Source: Pachyseris speciosa
Taxonomy: Eukaryota; Cnidaria; Anthozoa; Scleractinia; Pachyseridae
NCBI GenBank assembly: GCA_016490735.1
Contig: JAEMWC010000051.1
Location: forward strand, 1,803,319 to 1,867,318
Direction: 5' to 3'
Length of the DNA: 64,000 nucleotides
The translations under genes were made by a program, and so were the position numbers. Of the stretch, positions 27,501 to 42,500 are shown piece by piece. The notes beneath the pieces are model-generated. The model was given only the letters and a program-made list of their open reading frames with translations. It did not search any database and was not told the origin of the DNA. Each line of letters begins with the position of its first letter. The stretch's first letter is position 1.

Positions 27501-30500
27501 AATTTAGAAAATTATAGATGAAACTTGAGCTCAATGACACTGGTCAGGAACACATGATTATTATGTAAATCGCTTTTAATGAGAAAGTTTTAATTGGCAA
27601 CAGTGGAATGTTTCGGGTGAAAAGCGGAATATTCAGAAGAAAGCATCTTCGTTTGATGAAACATCGCGAAACCTTCGTTGCATTTGCTTAACGAAATAGA
27701 ATTAACTATTCTTTCGCACCACCACATTGCTAACATACTAGACAATACTTGTCAATGACATGAATATTTGCAATTTGTGTTTATAAACAAGAACACATTT
27801 CGACGGTGTGGATGGAAATGGACAAATTACAAATCCCGTTGTAAAATATTAAGATCACGAACAATTCCCTGGTTGGGCTGTTTTCCCGTAGGTTGGAGCT
27901 GTGCTCAAGGTAAACAAGAGACGACATGTTGATTGAAATAGATCAGATACACCTCTTGTCATTGGTTAACTTACGGACTGTTCCGTCTGTGGTTGATATC
28001 GTATCTGTAAACAGTTTGCTGATTGGTCGAAAGGCGGAATCATTCCGCCGAGGAAACCGCAATGAAAATAGACCCTTCTGATTGGTTTACAAGCGGAATG
28101 TCCCGTGAAAAATGATAACATTCAAAAGTACAAATTTAAATGGAGAAGTACAGATTTAAATGGAGATCTGTTATAGGCAGTTTATGCCCTCAGCCCTTCA
28201 ATTATTATACTTGTAGTGCACAGGAACTTTCAGTGGTTTAGTAAGTTGACAGCTGTTGACAGTCTTTCAGTACCAAATATTCACTGAATTTCCTCACACA
28301 GAAAGTTAGAGTAATTGCAATCATGAATGGTCTGCTTTAGTGTACGTACTGTAATGGAATCTTGTTTGGTTTGATTGCCAGAGATTTCTATACACACCTT
28401 CCCCATTTAAATGACCAGCTTCCAGTTGGCTTGTTAGCCCAGTTGGTAGAGTACTGCACCAGTAGCACAGAAGTAATGGGTTGAACTCCCTTACAAGCCT
28501 GAATTTATTTTCAGGCTTTATTTTCACTACTAGCTAAGTAGTGTCCATAAGTGTGATGATCACTGTCATCATCATTGTTTTTGGCATGAGAATTTTCAAA
28601 ATAGCTTTCTTGTGTTGTTTTTTTTGTCTCTGATTCAATACCATGAGCACAAAATGAATTTTTATCCACAGCAGATATACATGTACAGTAAGTAACAATA
28701 AATTATTGTTATTTAACAATTAAGTATAACCTGATCTGATTTGGTTGTTATAACAATTGGTTATACACCATAACAGGACTGCATATTTTGTGATAATTTT
28801 GCAGGTTGTCGCATAGTTGGTCTTGATGCCCATTATACTGAACACTATGGTAAGGTGGCTCTTCAAGCTGAGAGGTGTGCTGATCTTATCATTCCTGAAA
28901 CACCAGATCCTGTGCTTACAAGCTGTGGTGTTGTACTTCTCTTTCAAGATCCACAGTCAAGGTGGATATATTTTTGCATTTCTTATGACAGTGGTGTGCT
29001 TGGTTGGTTCAATTGAAAGCCTCGGAGCATAACCTACCTATGTCGAATTTTGGGTCGTTTTTCGATTTTGCTCGGATTTATCCAAATTTCTGCGTGTGAA
29101 CTGCAATTTGATTGAAAAACGTTGTCTGGTATTTTTTTCACCGATTTTTTTTTCATTTTGGAGATATAATGTGTGCAAAAAATGCATTTTTTCTTGCATA
29201 CACAAAGAAACCAACCTTCCACGAGAGTGGTTTGCAAACTGCATTACATCTTCTTTCAATCAAATTGCAGTTTACTCGCAACAATTCAGACAAATCCAGG
29301 CAAAATTGAAAAATGACCCCAAATTCTACATAAGTTGGTTATGCTCTGAGGCCTTCAATTATTGTAACTTACAACTGTACATGTAATCCTTTCCATTTTT
29401 GGCTCTTGTTTTTCGTTTCTTTGCTTTTCTTTCTTTCTTTTTTTTGTTCGAATATTTCAACTTGATTAAGTGCACCCAAAATTGATGCCATTAAATTTTT
29501 TTTGTTTTTGCATTTCTTCCCCCAAATTTTGTAGGATAGTCAGAAAACTACAGTTGTACATATATATTATTAGTATAAATCTACTAGTGTTCTATCATGA
29601 ATGCCGTTCTTTGATTGGCTACGTTACTCGCTATCTATTCTGTGATAGATAGTGAGTAGCGGTTGTCAACAAAATGGTGACTGCTTCTTCGCATTTTCGA
29701 AGTGTCTGCGAGGAGGATTTAGATAATTTACTTGTTTAGTTTTGAATGAGTAGTAGATTTATACCAAAACAACTTCGCTCTATGCATGATAGCTGATTCG
29801 GACTGCGCCCTCATCAGCTATCACGCAATAGAAATCTTGAGCTCATAATCTAATAAATATACTGGTATTGTTAAATAGATTTATTTGTTTCACTGGTAGC
29901 AAAGGATACTACAAATGAATAATCTTCGGTATAAAAAAAATGTAGTTATATTAAATTTTTTACTGGACTTTTACAGTCAAAATACTCAGCGCGTGCTGCC
30001 TGTTATTTGAGAATAGTTTTGATTAACTGCGAACGAACTGCATAATTAGTTTCAAACTTTCAAATTTAATTTGACTATTGTAATCACCCAACCATAGCGC
30101 GAGTGTGACCTTGTTTGAAATATCAGTTGTTGATCAGTTTCTTTCTAGTGTGGCCTGAACGCTTCATTCAGTGTTCACATTCAAAACACACTGTTAAGAC
30201 ATGTGACAAGGAAAGCTACTGCCCTCTGCTGAAATAAAGGCCTTTCGGTGGCTATTTGCAGCTTGACAGATCTGAATATATTTTTCTTGGGAGCGTGTCA
30301 GTTGAATTTCACGCCACTTGATCAAATTATGCAATTGACATTTGACCTTTCACTCTGGAGATGTTTCTTGAATGATTTTCCCCGGCAACCTGGATACGTC
30401 CATTCCAAAGATTCCTCATTCTTTTCAACAAGAGCTTAGGCTTATGTTTATCAGAAAATGCCACGAAATCCAGGTGGAATGACTGAGAAAACAACGAACA

Positions 30501-33500
30501 ACTGAAGAAGGATCAAAATGGCACCAAACTTTGCACGTGAACATTGCATGAAGTCTTCAATCCAAACCAATCAACAACCGATATTTCAAATGAGGTTACA
30601 CTCGTGCTACAGTTGAATGATTACAATATTCAAATTAAATTTAAAAGTTTGAAACAAATGCTGCAGTCTGTTCGCCATTGATCAAAACTATTCTCAAATA
30701 ATAGGCGGCACGCACTGAGTATTTTGACTGTAAGGGCCAGGGGTTTTACCTGTCCATTTTGAGTGAGATCCCTGGCTACTTTGGTTAGAAAAACAGCAAA
30801 TGGACTCAACCACAACAGCTGGAATCCCTGGTGACTTATTGCATATTCCCCACCTACATTGTACAATCATGTACTTTGAAAATCAGAGGCAGCCCTGCTC
30901 CTTGGAGGCACACAGGTATTTAGTCCTAGACGATATGTGGGTAAAGAAAGCATTGATTGATTGGGTGACTGATTTATTGATAGAAACATAGACTGAACAT
31001 GAAGCAGGGTTAAATTATGTCTCACTTGTTTTTCAGTTCAGTACAGGTACTTCTCAAACGATACCTTTCAAGCCAAGCATTTGTGAATGTGGCAGCAGCT
31101 TTGGCACAGTATTTTCGTCGTAGGGTGTCTGGTCGTCCTGTGTGGCTCGACATTGAAAGTATTATTGAACATATCAGTGACTGGATGTTAGAAGAGGTTC
31201 AAAACATTGCAACTATGAATAAAGAAGCTCTGCAGAATGTTTTTTCTTACATGTGGAAATTTAACAAGAAGTGGTGTTCTGTCCTAGACCATCCTCTTCC
31301 AAATGATCTTGAAGTACTGAAGGTTGGTGTTAACGTGACAAATATAAAGATAAATGCTCCAAAATAAAATATCAATAAAGCTAATTATATTTGCAACCAT
31401 TTTTGGTAAAGATCACTTCAAGCACTTGCTTTGTTTGTGACATTTGGTAAAGTTGTTTCAGCTGCCTAACACTGGGTGCAAACAACAGAAAGGTTACATG
31501 TTATTGTACATAAGGTTTCTTTGTGATCATGAAATAAGACAGATATAATTTTCAGCGAAAGGCTCCAGTAGTGACAACCCATCTCAGGGAGCCCCAACAG
31601 TATACTTAAACAATATACCACAAGTTTCCTTGGTTTATAGGCTGATAAACCATGCGGGATGTTGGAAGAACACTCAAAGAATTAGTAAATCACGAGCTGC
31701 AGGTGAGTGATTTACAGATTCTTCGAGTGTTCTTCCAACATCCCAAGTGGTCTATAAGCCTATAGACCATAGAAACCTGTGGTATATTGCTTTTATATAA
31801 TAATCCAGAAGACGCACAAAATTTCCATGAGTTTACTGGAACAATAAACTATAGCTGATTGACCAATCAGAGCATGGACATTGATTTTGTTATTATATAA
31901 ATGTATTTATACCATGCCTTGATACACTGTAACATTAACACAGCTAATCCAACATCCCAAGTGGTTTATCAGCCTATAAACCATAGAAACCTATGGTATA
32001 TTGATTTTATATAATAATCCAGAAGATGCCGAAATTTCCATGAGTTTACTGGAACAATAAACTATAGCTGATTGACCAATCAGAGCGTGCGTATTGAGTA
32101 AAATAGAATAGAATAGAATAGATGTCTTTAATAAATCCAAAAGATAAAAATACATATCTCAAGTTTCAAGCAATCAAATAAGAAAAATACCCGATAAGAA
32201 AAAGTTTAGAGTTCTGGAACGATTACACATCTATTTACATCAATTTTGTTAATATATAAATGTATTTATACCATGCCTTAATACACTGTAACATTAACAC
32301 AGCCAATCAAAATGCAGGAAAGCCAGACTTATGTCGCATTCATTTGTTAGTTCTATGTACAGCTGTATTTTCTATGGCATGGTATAACATATATACCATA
32401 GAATATCCCACTTGTAAATAAATTGTATTTTCTTGGTTCAGATTATTTTATCTTTGGTTCAATTTTTATTTTCCTTTGTTTTTTACTAATTATCATACCT
32501 TACCATATACAAGAACAAAAAAAAAATTGAACCAAGGATAAAATTGAACTACAACACACACACTCATCTCAATGCTGGCTTGTGTGTACGCAAAATATGA
32601 TACTTTGTGTAACATCTGGGAGCATTGCATAACTAGTATGTATTAAGAATTCTTGTTTTTATATTAAATGACTATAATTCTTGACAATATTTTAGGCCAG
32701 AGCAGCAGATGAACTTGCTCGCCGACAGGCAAGTAGAATTCACCACTCTGAAGATCACTACCATCCATGGAGCCTTCCAAAGGGAAACTTCAAACACAGA
32801 ATGCTCTCAACAGGTACAGTATGCTATGCTTGCAGTACACAGGGAAAAACTGTAAGTTGCTAGGTTGAAAAGTAAGTTTGAATAACTAGATGTAGACCAT
32901 TTCAGATATTTTGAGTTCGTCCACCACCAATTTTAACTTGTTTAATAGTTCGATTCAAATTCCACCATAACTAAGTGAGAATCATACAAGATTTTTGAAA
33001 AACGAGACCTAGCTAGCTTGCGAAAGCATGTGGTTCAAATCACATGACTATGAACTGTCAATCATTTCTTACACTCCTCGCATCTGTTCACACTTAGTGA
33101 TACAGATGTACTTGTGAAATAACAAAACAAATACAACAAATGAAGCTTGCAAATTAATGAGTTCTTGAAGACCACTTGTGGTCTCAGTTTCATTGCAACA
33201 TACTGCAAAGTTCGAGAAAATTGAAACGCGAAAACGTTCTGCAAAATTCAAATTGTCAAAGTTCTTATGGTCTCAATCTCCGTAGAATTTCTCCATCAAT
33301 CGCCGCCCTCCGTCGAGGTCTGCTGTCAACTGTTACTGTTCCTTGTTCAGACCGAACTGAACTCTCGGGCTGCAGCAATGGGTCAACGTTGGCCTTCACT
33401 TCGATGGGAATCAAATGCTTGACACTCCTCTTGAGTAAGTTTCCAGTATCTGCTACCCGCACAACTGCCACTCTGATCTGGCCGTCACTTCCTGCTAGCA

Positions 33501-36500
33501 ATTCCTTCACGATCGCTTATTTCCACAGTGCTCTCTTAGTCGAATCATTCTGAAGTAGTACTACGTCACCAACAGCAATTTCCGGATTCTCTCCCTTTCT
33601 CCTCGAATTCGTAGCGTGCGTTTCGCGTAAGTTGACCAAATACTCCTTTCTCCAGGCAGTTGTAAACTGATTCAGCAGGCGTTTCTGGTGCTGTGATCAT
33701 CGCATCAGCGTGTCATGGGTGCTAACAATCTCAAAGTGGCTTGAATTGGGAGTGTTCTGTAAGCGTCGACCATTGATCAACTGTGAAGGAGTTAGCGCAA
33801 AATTCACACCGTCCAAGTCGTCGTAAATGTATGCTAGAGGTCTAGCATTAACGACACATTCCACTTCCGTCAGTAGGGTACTGAGCTCTTCGAAACTCAG
33901 ACAACTCCGTCCGATCACTTTCTTGAGCGGTCTTTTTATGGTTTGAACTAAGCATTCCCAGAATCCGCCCCACCATGGAGCTTTGTCAACAATAAATTTC
34001 CACGTTACACCGTTGTTTGCCATGAAATGTAGAACTTCTTGGGCTCTTGCTATTTTCACAACTTCCTTTGAAGCAGACTTGAATGTCTTGGCATTGTCCG
34101 CTAGTAATGTGGCTGGCAAACCTCTTCTACTAGTAAATCGGCGAAAAGCCAACAGAAAGGCTTCGGCACTCAGTCGTCTTGTTAGCTCCAAGTGTAAGGC
34201 TCTAGTAGAGGCACATGTAAACAGGCAAACGTATGCCCGAGCTTCATCTGTGTTTGTTCCACCTTTATCTGTCGTGTATAAAGGACCTGCAAAGTCCACA
34301 CCTGTGTGTGTGAAAGGTGGACAATCAGAAACTCGTTCTTCGCATAAATCGGGTGTCTGTGGTAGTGGGAATGGCTGTCCCTGCCCCTTTCGGCATGTCA
34401 CGCATCTTCTTAGGCACCTCTTGACAGCTCGTCTTCCTTGCAATATCCAAAACTGCTCTCTCACAGACGTCAACGTTGTGTTTACTCCGCTGTGCAGCAT
34501 CCGCTGGTGATTGTCACCGACAATCAAATCCACCACGTGATGCTTCAAAGGCAACAACATTGGAGTTTTGGCTTCTTGATTGAGTGAACTGTTCTGAATT
34601 CTACCCTTGCATCGCATGATACCTCTCTCATCTATGTAGAGGTCAAACTGTCGCACAAGAATTGGAGCGGGCGTTTTTCCTGTCGACATCAAATGGCACA
34701 CCTCCTCTGGAAATGATTGGTTCTGTATGGACTTAATCCACAGTTCTTCGGCAGATCGGATTTCTTCTGTACAATTCGGGACCCCTCTTCTCCTTTGATC
34801 TCCTCGCAAATCGAAGGACGTAAGCAGTGACCCGCAACAATTTTGTCAAGCTACTGTAGCGGTTAGCATCAATGATTTGATGTAAGCCAGTCTGTTGCAC
34901 TTGTTCACCACTGACCAAAACATGTGTAATAGTTGCAGGATTCTTCACGATCTCTTTCATGGCATTTTCGTTCTCGGAGTGGGCGTTGTCCTCACGTGGC
35001 CATTCTTCTTCAACATTGTACAGAAATTCTGGACCCTTCCACCATTTGTGCTCGGTAACCAGTTCGCTCGCTGTCAATCCACGCGAAGGGATATCAGCTG
35101 GATTCTGTTCGCCAGGACAGAAATTCCAAGATGCTGGAGTGGTGCTCTCATGGATCTCTTGCACCCTGCTCATGACATACTGTTTCCATGGCCTTGTATT
35201 CCTAATCCAGCATAAGACTGTCATGGAGTCGACCCAGTACAGTTTCTAACTTCTGGGGCAAGGCGTTCCGCACAGTTTTAGCCAGTCGTGCCAGAATCGT
35301 AGCGCCGAGTAGCTCAAGCCTGGGGATGCTCTGTTTCTTTAATGGTGCAATCTTGGTCTTCGATGCGATTAAATTGACCTCCACATGTCCATCCTTGTAA
35401 AGCGAGTGAAGATAAATGACCGCTGCGTACGCTCTTTCAGATGCATCGCTGAAACAGTGAAGTTGCGCTGATTTCAGCAAACTTGCTGAATGGCTGTCGA
35501 AGTAACATCTAGGTATGCGAACACTGTTCAGTGCTTGAAGTTCGGCAATGAGTGAATTCCACTTCTTCAAGTGTTCGTGACTCAATTGTTCATCCCAATC
35601 GGTGCGCTCATTACAAAGTACTTGAAATAAGACCTTCCACTGTATAGTAAATGGGCTCAACAGTCCAAGCGGATCAAATATTTTAGCCGAGATCTTCAGC
35701 AACGATCGCTTTGTAGTCGGAAGCAGCTTAGCTTGTTCTGAAAGATCAGACAAGTCAAACGTGAACTCATCGGTTGCAATATTCCAAATCGAGCCCAACA
35801 CCTTGACAATATTGCTGTCAGTGGTCTTGTCGTCATTGACTGGTGGTCCTGTTGTGGCCTTTGCATAGGATTCATCTTCTTCGGTGACGGACTTTACGAC
35901 TTTGGATACAGATGGGGGCGTCACTCCCTCGGTTGATCGGTTGATTGCCTCTCGTACAACGGTTGAGTTTGTTCCATTTTCGCAAATTGAATCCACCTCG
36001 CTGCATAATTGATTTGGACTTTGAGTACAAAACCAACACCTCATCGTCGTTTGCTTCTCCAGTAACGAGATCATCCACATACAGGGAATTCTTTAACCGC
36101 TCGATCAATTCCATGTTGAACTCCTCTGATAGTTGCGCATCTAAATGGTGTCGAATCGTCGATCCTAAAATGGCTGGTGATGGTCTCAGTCCAAACACCA
36201 GTCTCATAAACCTTAAATGTTCAATTTTGGAATTCAGGTCGCCAGGATCCTTAAACCACAAGAATCTCAGCATGTCCTTGTCGGTTTCGCTAATTCCAAC
36301 CATCAGAAAAGCCTTCTCGATATCGGCTGTCAGTCCAATTTTGTGCCAGTGAAATTTAACAAGAGTGTCAAACAACTGAGGTGTATAATTAGGACCAGTT
36401 TGCAGACAATCATTCAAGGAGTGATTGCGTCCAGGTGGGTTAGCTGATCCGTCGTACACGATTCTCAACTTAGTTGTTTCTCAATTTCTTCGGATCACAC

Positions 36501-39500
36501 CATGGTGTGGTAAATAATGCACAGTTTCGCTTTCGTTGACTGCACCTTGCTCTGGGGGAACTTTTTCCACAATTCCCTGTCTAATTTGATCTTCAATATT
36601 TCGATGGTATTCCTGAATTAACTCTGGGTCCTTCAACAATCTTCGTTGCAGAGATTTGAGACGGTTTACACAGTTCATAATCACTCGATATGACAGGACG
36701 ATTCTCCTTCCACGGGAGTTCCACTTTGTAATGTTTACCATTAAATCGCACATTGTCGTTGAAACAATTGATTAACTGCTCGTATTCCGATTCTCCTTTG
36801 ATTCCGATAGATTCTGTTTCCCAGAACTGCTTCAAAGTGTCAACGATGGGGTCTTGGGAGTGGTTGAACAAACCATTGCTGTTGCCCGATATGATCAGGT
36901 TTGTCACAGTTGTTTCAGAACTAGTAGCAAACTCTGTTGGTCCTGAGAGCAGCCATCCGAATTTACTATTGATCGCAGTAGGACCAAAGTCTCCGCGCAC
37001 AAAGTCCCAGTAATAGTCAGATCCAATAAGGACATCAATTGAATCTTGAGAATCGGAACAGTCCGCTAATTGCAATCCCTGCAAATGTGGGTAGCTGCTT
37101 GCGTCTACTCTTGTCGGGAGCAGAGAACAAATAGCAGGAAAACTAAGGACCGAAACCTTCACAGTCTCGTTGTTGCAGCTCTCAAGATGCGAAGTTACAA
37201 CATTGCATTTTTGTTTTCGAAAGTTCCTTTCTCCAAATGTGTTGAGGTGAAGGGTTTCTGTCTTTGTGGGTTTCAGGCTAAGCCTAGACTTAAGACTATC
37301 CATTAAATATGAACGTTGGCTTCCACAGTCGAACAATATTTTCACCCTTGTGGATTTCGACCCATCTTGATTTGTTGCGAGTGCAGTTGCGGTTTGCAAT
37401 AAAATGTGTCCCTTCGTTCCAGAACTGGCAGTTGTTGTGATTCTCTGAGGTTGTGTGTTCGCTGCGTGACCATCCATTACGTGACCTTCCATTGCGTCAC
37501 CATCCATTGTGTGACTGTTTGTTACGTGACTCACGAGAGTCTGCGTGTTCTGCGAATACTCGCTTGGGGTAGATGACTCTCTCGGTGAATTCGTTTGGCG
37601 ACACAGGGACTAATGATGTTTTCCGTGGCAACGCCGACTGTCCAAACTACACGAACTGCTTTGATGACCGAATCGCAAGCAAACAAAACATCTTCGATCT
37701 CTTCGGAGGATTTCCAAACGAGCTTGCAGGTCGGTAACACGATCACAAGAAGCTGAATAATGACCGCCACGACAATAAGCACATTTAATTTGGGTTCCAG
37801 CTGGCAAGGGTTGTGTGCTTTCGTTAACTTTAGCGATAAGAGCTGCAGCAGACGGTGTTTTCATCTGATTGTATGTTTGTTTAGGTTTGTCAGCGTTCAC
37901 CTTTACACCTTCGCTAATCACTCTAGCTTCAACTTCTTGTCGAATCACATTCAATATGTCAGACATTTGCCAGACCTCTTGAGCCGTGTTTCTAGCGACT
38001 TGAATTCGTACTTCTTGCGGTAATTTGGACATAATCACAGGAATTAACAAGCTTCCATACTGGTTAGAACTGACACCAAAGGACTCCAGACCGCGCACGT
38101 TTACACTAATCTTGTCATACACGAATTGGAGCTGTGAAGCCTTGTCGCTAGTACACGCAGGAATTTTCAGCAACTCATCCATATGCATTGAAATTATGTT
38201 CTGGGGCCTTCCAAAACGATTCTGCAAAATTTCAATAGCCGATTGATAATTTGCGTCTGTTTGAGTCAATCCTTGTATAGCGCGGGCTGCTTGGCCTTCC
38301 AACAACAAATGCAAATGATTGAATTTATCTATCGGGCTTAGGTGAGAATTTACATGAATGGAACTGTTGAAGCTATCCCAGAACGTCTGCCATTGAGTAA
38401 TTTCACCTCTAAACTTCGGTAGAACGAGCTTAGGTAACTTTGCCTTTGAATTAGCTAATGAGCTAAAGTTAGTTTGTTGAACCATACCTGCATGATCAGT
38501 GCTCCCCGGTGATTGTGTGTTTCCAGAGTGTAGTGTGTTCGCATTCGAGCTCCCCGACGATTGCGTGTTTCCAGCGTGTACTGTGTTAGCGTTCGAGCTC
38601 CCCAGCACATGAATTGGGGGACTTCCAGAATCCAAATTTAACGTTACATTTGTGTGTTGATCTCCAGAAATAGGAGGCAATTCAAGGGACACCAAGGGCC
38701 CATTAATTCCACCATTTTCCTTATTGTCGGACTTGTCGGGGCCCGTCTCGACAGCCGCTAACGCATCCATGATCCTTCGTCGTGTTTCGAACGCCCTTTC
38801 GTTAATTTCATACGATTCTTCTATTTCGAGTTCGATGTCTTTGACCTTACACGTATCAATAATCGCTTCGTCGAGGGATTTCACAATTTTCAACTTCTCT
38901 AATAACGATTCAGCCAGAATTTTCAATCGTGGTCGATTCAAGACATCTTCTTCCAGCAAATCATGTGCTTCGTTTGCAAGCTTTGTCAATACAGTTCGAT
39001 TACCACCACGTTTAGCGCGAGACCGTGATAATTCCTCGCTCATTTCGTCGATTGTGTGTTCATCGCCCCACGTTGGGCGCCATTTCAGATATTTCCAGTT
39101 CGTCCACCACCAATTTTAACTTGTTTAATCGTTCGATTCAAATTCCACCATAACTAAGCGAGAATCATACAAGATTTTTGAAAAACAAGACCTAGCTACA
39201 ATCTTGGACACAATAAATGGAACATTTGAACCACCCCTCCCCCCCATTTCAATGATGCCAAAATGGCGCGTTTTGCTCTTCGCGCGCCTTCATCATTGCT
39301 TAGGGGGGGATGGGGGTTAATTAGTCCATTTTATTCCGTCCAAGATTGTCCGAGATTCCCACTGGCGTGACTACTGGTGTTAAATATGGTAATGGCACGA
39401 TTAAGGTAGCAGTTGCACAATGAAAAGTTAAACTTTAGATCAGAATGCAAACCTGACAGTGAATGCATACCCAGGCGAGACTAAAAAAAATGTTCTCCAT

Positions 39501-42500
39501 GACACTCATCAGATGCTATGTTAAGCGTTTTAGATACTTTCTTAACATGGAAACAAAAGATGCATAAATCAAAACCATATTCGGAGTCAAAATGTCAAAT
39601 TCGCGGCTCAACTAAGTCAGCTTTCTATTCTGTCTGAGGAATGCTTTTCCTAATTATTGCGCGGGAAATTAAAAGTACCGTAACGATTCAATATTTCGGC
39701 TTATACTTGTCAACGAAGTTCGTGAGAACATAGCGATGAAGCTGCTCTCTCAGTATGTATCTAGTAGTTCACAGTCTGAAAGTTCCCTTGACGAATTGCA
39801 GCCAACCAAAGTGAGAAGCGTGTACTTAATAACCTATAGCCAAGCTGATCTCAGCATTTTCCCAGACAGACAGTTGTTCGCAGATGCCGTTTGTGAGGCT
39901 GTTTTGAATTGCAAGGGACCCAAAACGAAAGTAATTCAGTGGACTTGTTGCCAGGAAAACCATAAAAAGCAACTTTCGCCTGGGTCGGTGCAGAAAAGGC
40001 AGAGGTCATTTTCTTAGACGACTTCAGATGGAATTTACAGATTATCCAGTGGCACGATTTACTATTAATGCTCAAGGGCCAGCCGGTGCACCTGCCGGCT
40101 CCAAAGTCACATTTTTCTAAAGATCTTAAATTTAACAACGACACCCCGATTTTTTGCACCACAAAGCACGACTTCGTATACGTGAAGGTAGGGGTAATCG
40201 ACCAAATGGAGACAGAAATGATGGCAGTACGATGGAAGGCTTTTCAGTTTCAGAGGCAGATTCCGCAGAACGAACAATTGTCCATTCAACCGTGTGCTAG
40301 ATGTGTTTTGCTGAATTGATCTTAAGTCAATAAATGAATCAGAGAGAATCAATTTTCCGATGAACTGGTCAAGCAGTGCGATCTGTGTATTCATTTATCA
40401 ATTCCCCAACGGAACTTGCCAGTATAAGAGCAGTTTTACTATTGAATTGCAAAAGATATTCACGTAGAATATAATCTTGAATGAAATAAGGTAACTGTTA
40501 ATTAATCAAGTCTAGACTAAAGTAAACTGCATTACACCACTTATTTACGAAAAGTCGAACTAATTAAAAGAGAATCCGAATAAAAAACAAAAACAAAACA
40601 AAAACAAAACAAGAAATGAGTTTGGCTTGAAAAATTTCCTGAAAAAAGATGATACGAACAGAGGAAAAAAAAAAAAGAAAAAAAAAGCCAAAAGAAAAAA
40701 AACCACGCGAATGCAATAGTTGCATCCTAGTTGCTCGTAGTAATTCAACTGTCCTGCGTGTGGCGCACTACGCGTGATTGCGAGCACCACCAACGCACAG
40801 GTACTGTCAAGCGTGCTAGTTTAAGGAAAATAAACGTCCCCTTGGCGATATTTGTCGGCTGATATTTTATTTCTGTTGTAAAGATATTTTCATGTTTGAA
40901 AATTGAAAACGATTTTTGTTTACAAATTTGTACACTGGCACCGTTTACGAACAATTAACAACGGTTTTAAACGATTTTCTACGATTTTGACCTTTGAAAA
41001 GAAATAACAAACATTAACTCATATTTTATTGAAATTAGCCCGAAATCGTACTAAATCATTAAAAACCGTCACAAACACGCTTGAAATCGTATGAAATAGA
41101 TCGTAAACTGTCGCAAATACGTGAAAACGTCATTTGGACATAATTCAAGTGCCCTACACATGTTAAGATTCAATATTTCAGTCTTTCGCCACTATTTCCT
41201 ATTATGTCGGCCACGCGAGAGCTCATAGACTATATAGTTCTATCTATCAGTTGTTGTGAAATACCACTAATTGTTCTTTGTACCCTTTCACAAAACTGTT
41301 CATATGATTCATGCGTTACGCCTCTTTCAAGCGCATCTTTCGCCAACTTCTTAGAGACAATGTGGAATACGTTCTCTATTGGATTCAAGTCTGGACTTCG
41401 CGGTGGAATTTTTAAAAGTTCACAATGGCAACGGGCCATAGCCTCACGGGCTGCTTTGCTGTTTTGTGAAGGATCACCGTCTTGCAGCCACAGTCGACTC
41501 AATCCTTTGCATGATCGCTCAAACGTTGTGTTGAAATTCTGGTCAATAAAAGATGCGAAATAGTTTCCATCCAGTTTTTCGTATCTTTCACAAACAAGCA
41601 CTCCTTTGCCGTGACTTATTGCTACCATGAACTTGGCCAGTTTTCCTCCCGTTCCAGATTTACTGCCTTTGGCCAAGCACCCTTGTGTGAGGCCTTCAGA
41701 TCTTTTTCTCCATACTCTCCCTTTGGGGGCGCATGCTTGGTCCAGTGGATTAGTCTTGTACACGAATGAGACACCATCCAAGTAGAAGGTGAGGGAATCT
41801 GTCCAAACACTCGGGGAGTATTCTGCTTGCATTTTCCGGGCAAACTCCACTCTCTGGTCTTTGTCGGTCTTACTCATTAGCCCCTTTTTACGTGCCTGAA
41901 GGAAGAAGTAACCATTTCTATTTAGTAAATGCCTAACAGTTTGGTCGGTGACATGATGAATTCCTGTCCGCTCCATCAGACGCCGTGAGGAAAAGGAGCC
42001 CTCTTGGTCTCTCAATTCTACTAGACTTCGAAGAATTAATGCCTCTTGTTCTGGAGTGAGTTTCTTCTTCCTTCCACAAAACGTTCTACGGTTCTCTCGC
42101 ACTTTGTCCTCTGTGCTTGCTATGCGTTGCACACTTGTTTTCGAAATTCTACACCATAGAGCAATTTCTTCTAGCGTGAGAGGTGTTGTGCTTTTAAGTG
42201 CTCTAATTGTAGTCTTTGTTTCCTCTGGTATTCTTTTTCTCCCTGGCATGTTGAAAGATATTTTTTGGTAATAACAATGTTCTTTATCACCTCCTCTGCT
42301 ATTTCCGAAAGTCACATAACAATTCACCGTTATATATTCTCCATGTTGCCGAAAATATCCAGCGTGTAATGCCTTAACTTAGAGTGCACACCGTAAACAG
42401 ATGACGCGCGTGACTGCATCAGAGACCTGTGTTTAATCGTGTTTAACGAGTTGACAGATGGCTATTTAATTACCCGCACCCATTGTTTCGTGACGTTCAC

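Larger units (their letters stand above)
18492..28195. mobile_element. Giant (~9.7 kb) DNA element with ~2-kb inverted repeats, in intron 3 of the dsRBD-Nudix gene
   Basis: The left end reads gaagggctgagggcataaac and the right end gtttatgccctcagcccttc, each bordered by AATT, which is the likely target duplication. The inverted arms extend inward to about 20478 and 26470, matching base by base for long stretches (for example ttagtgcaatatgat against atcatattgcactaa). The left arm has an extra ~170 bases (18518-18690) related to the MITE at 29008-29363. The 6-kb interior holds a nested TA-flanked element and two divergent spliced cargo genes. I see no transposase, so it is probably non-autonomous. 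Confidence 0.85.

Noticed and set aside
33983..34510. 175-codon plus frame
   Set aside because: Antisense shadow of the BEL/Pao integrase.
38724..39119. 131-codon plus frame
   Set aside because: Antisense shadow of the BEL/Pao gag region.
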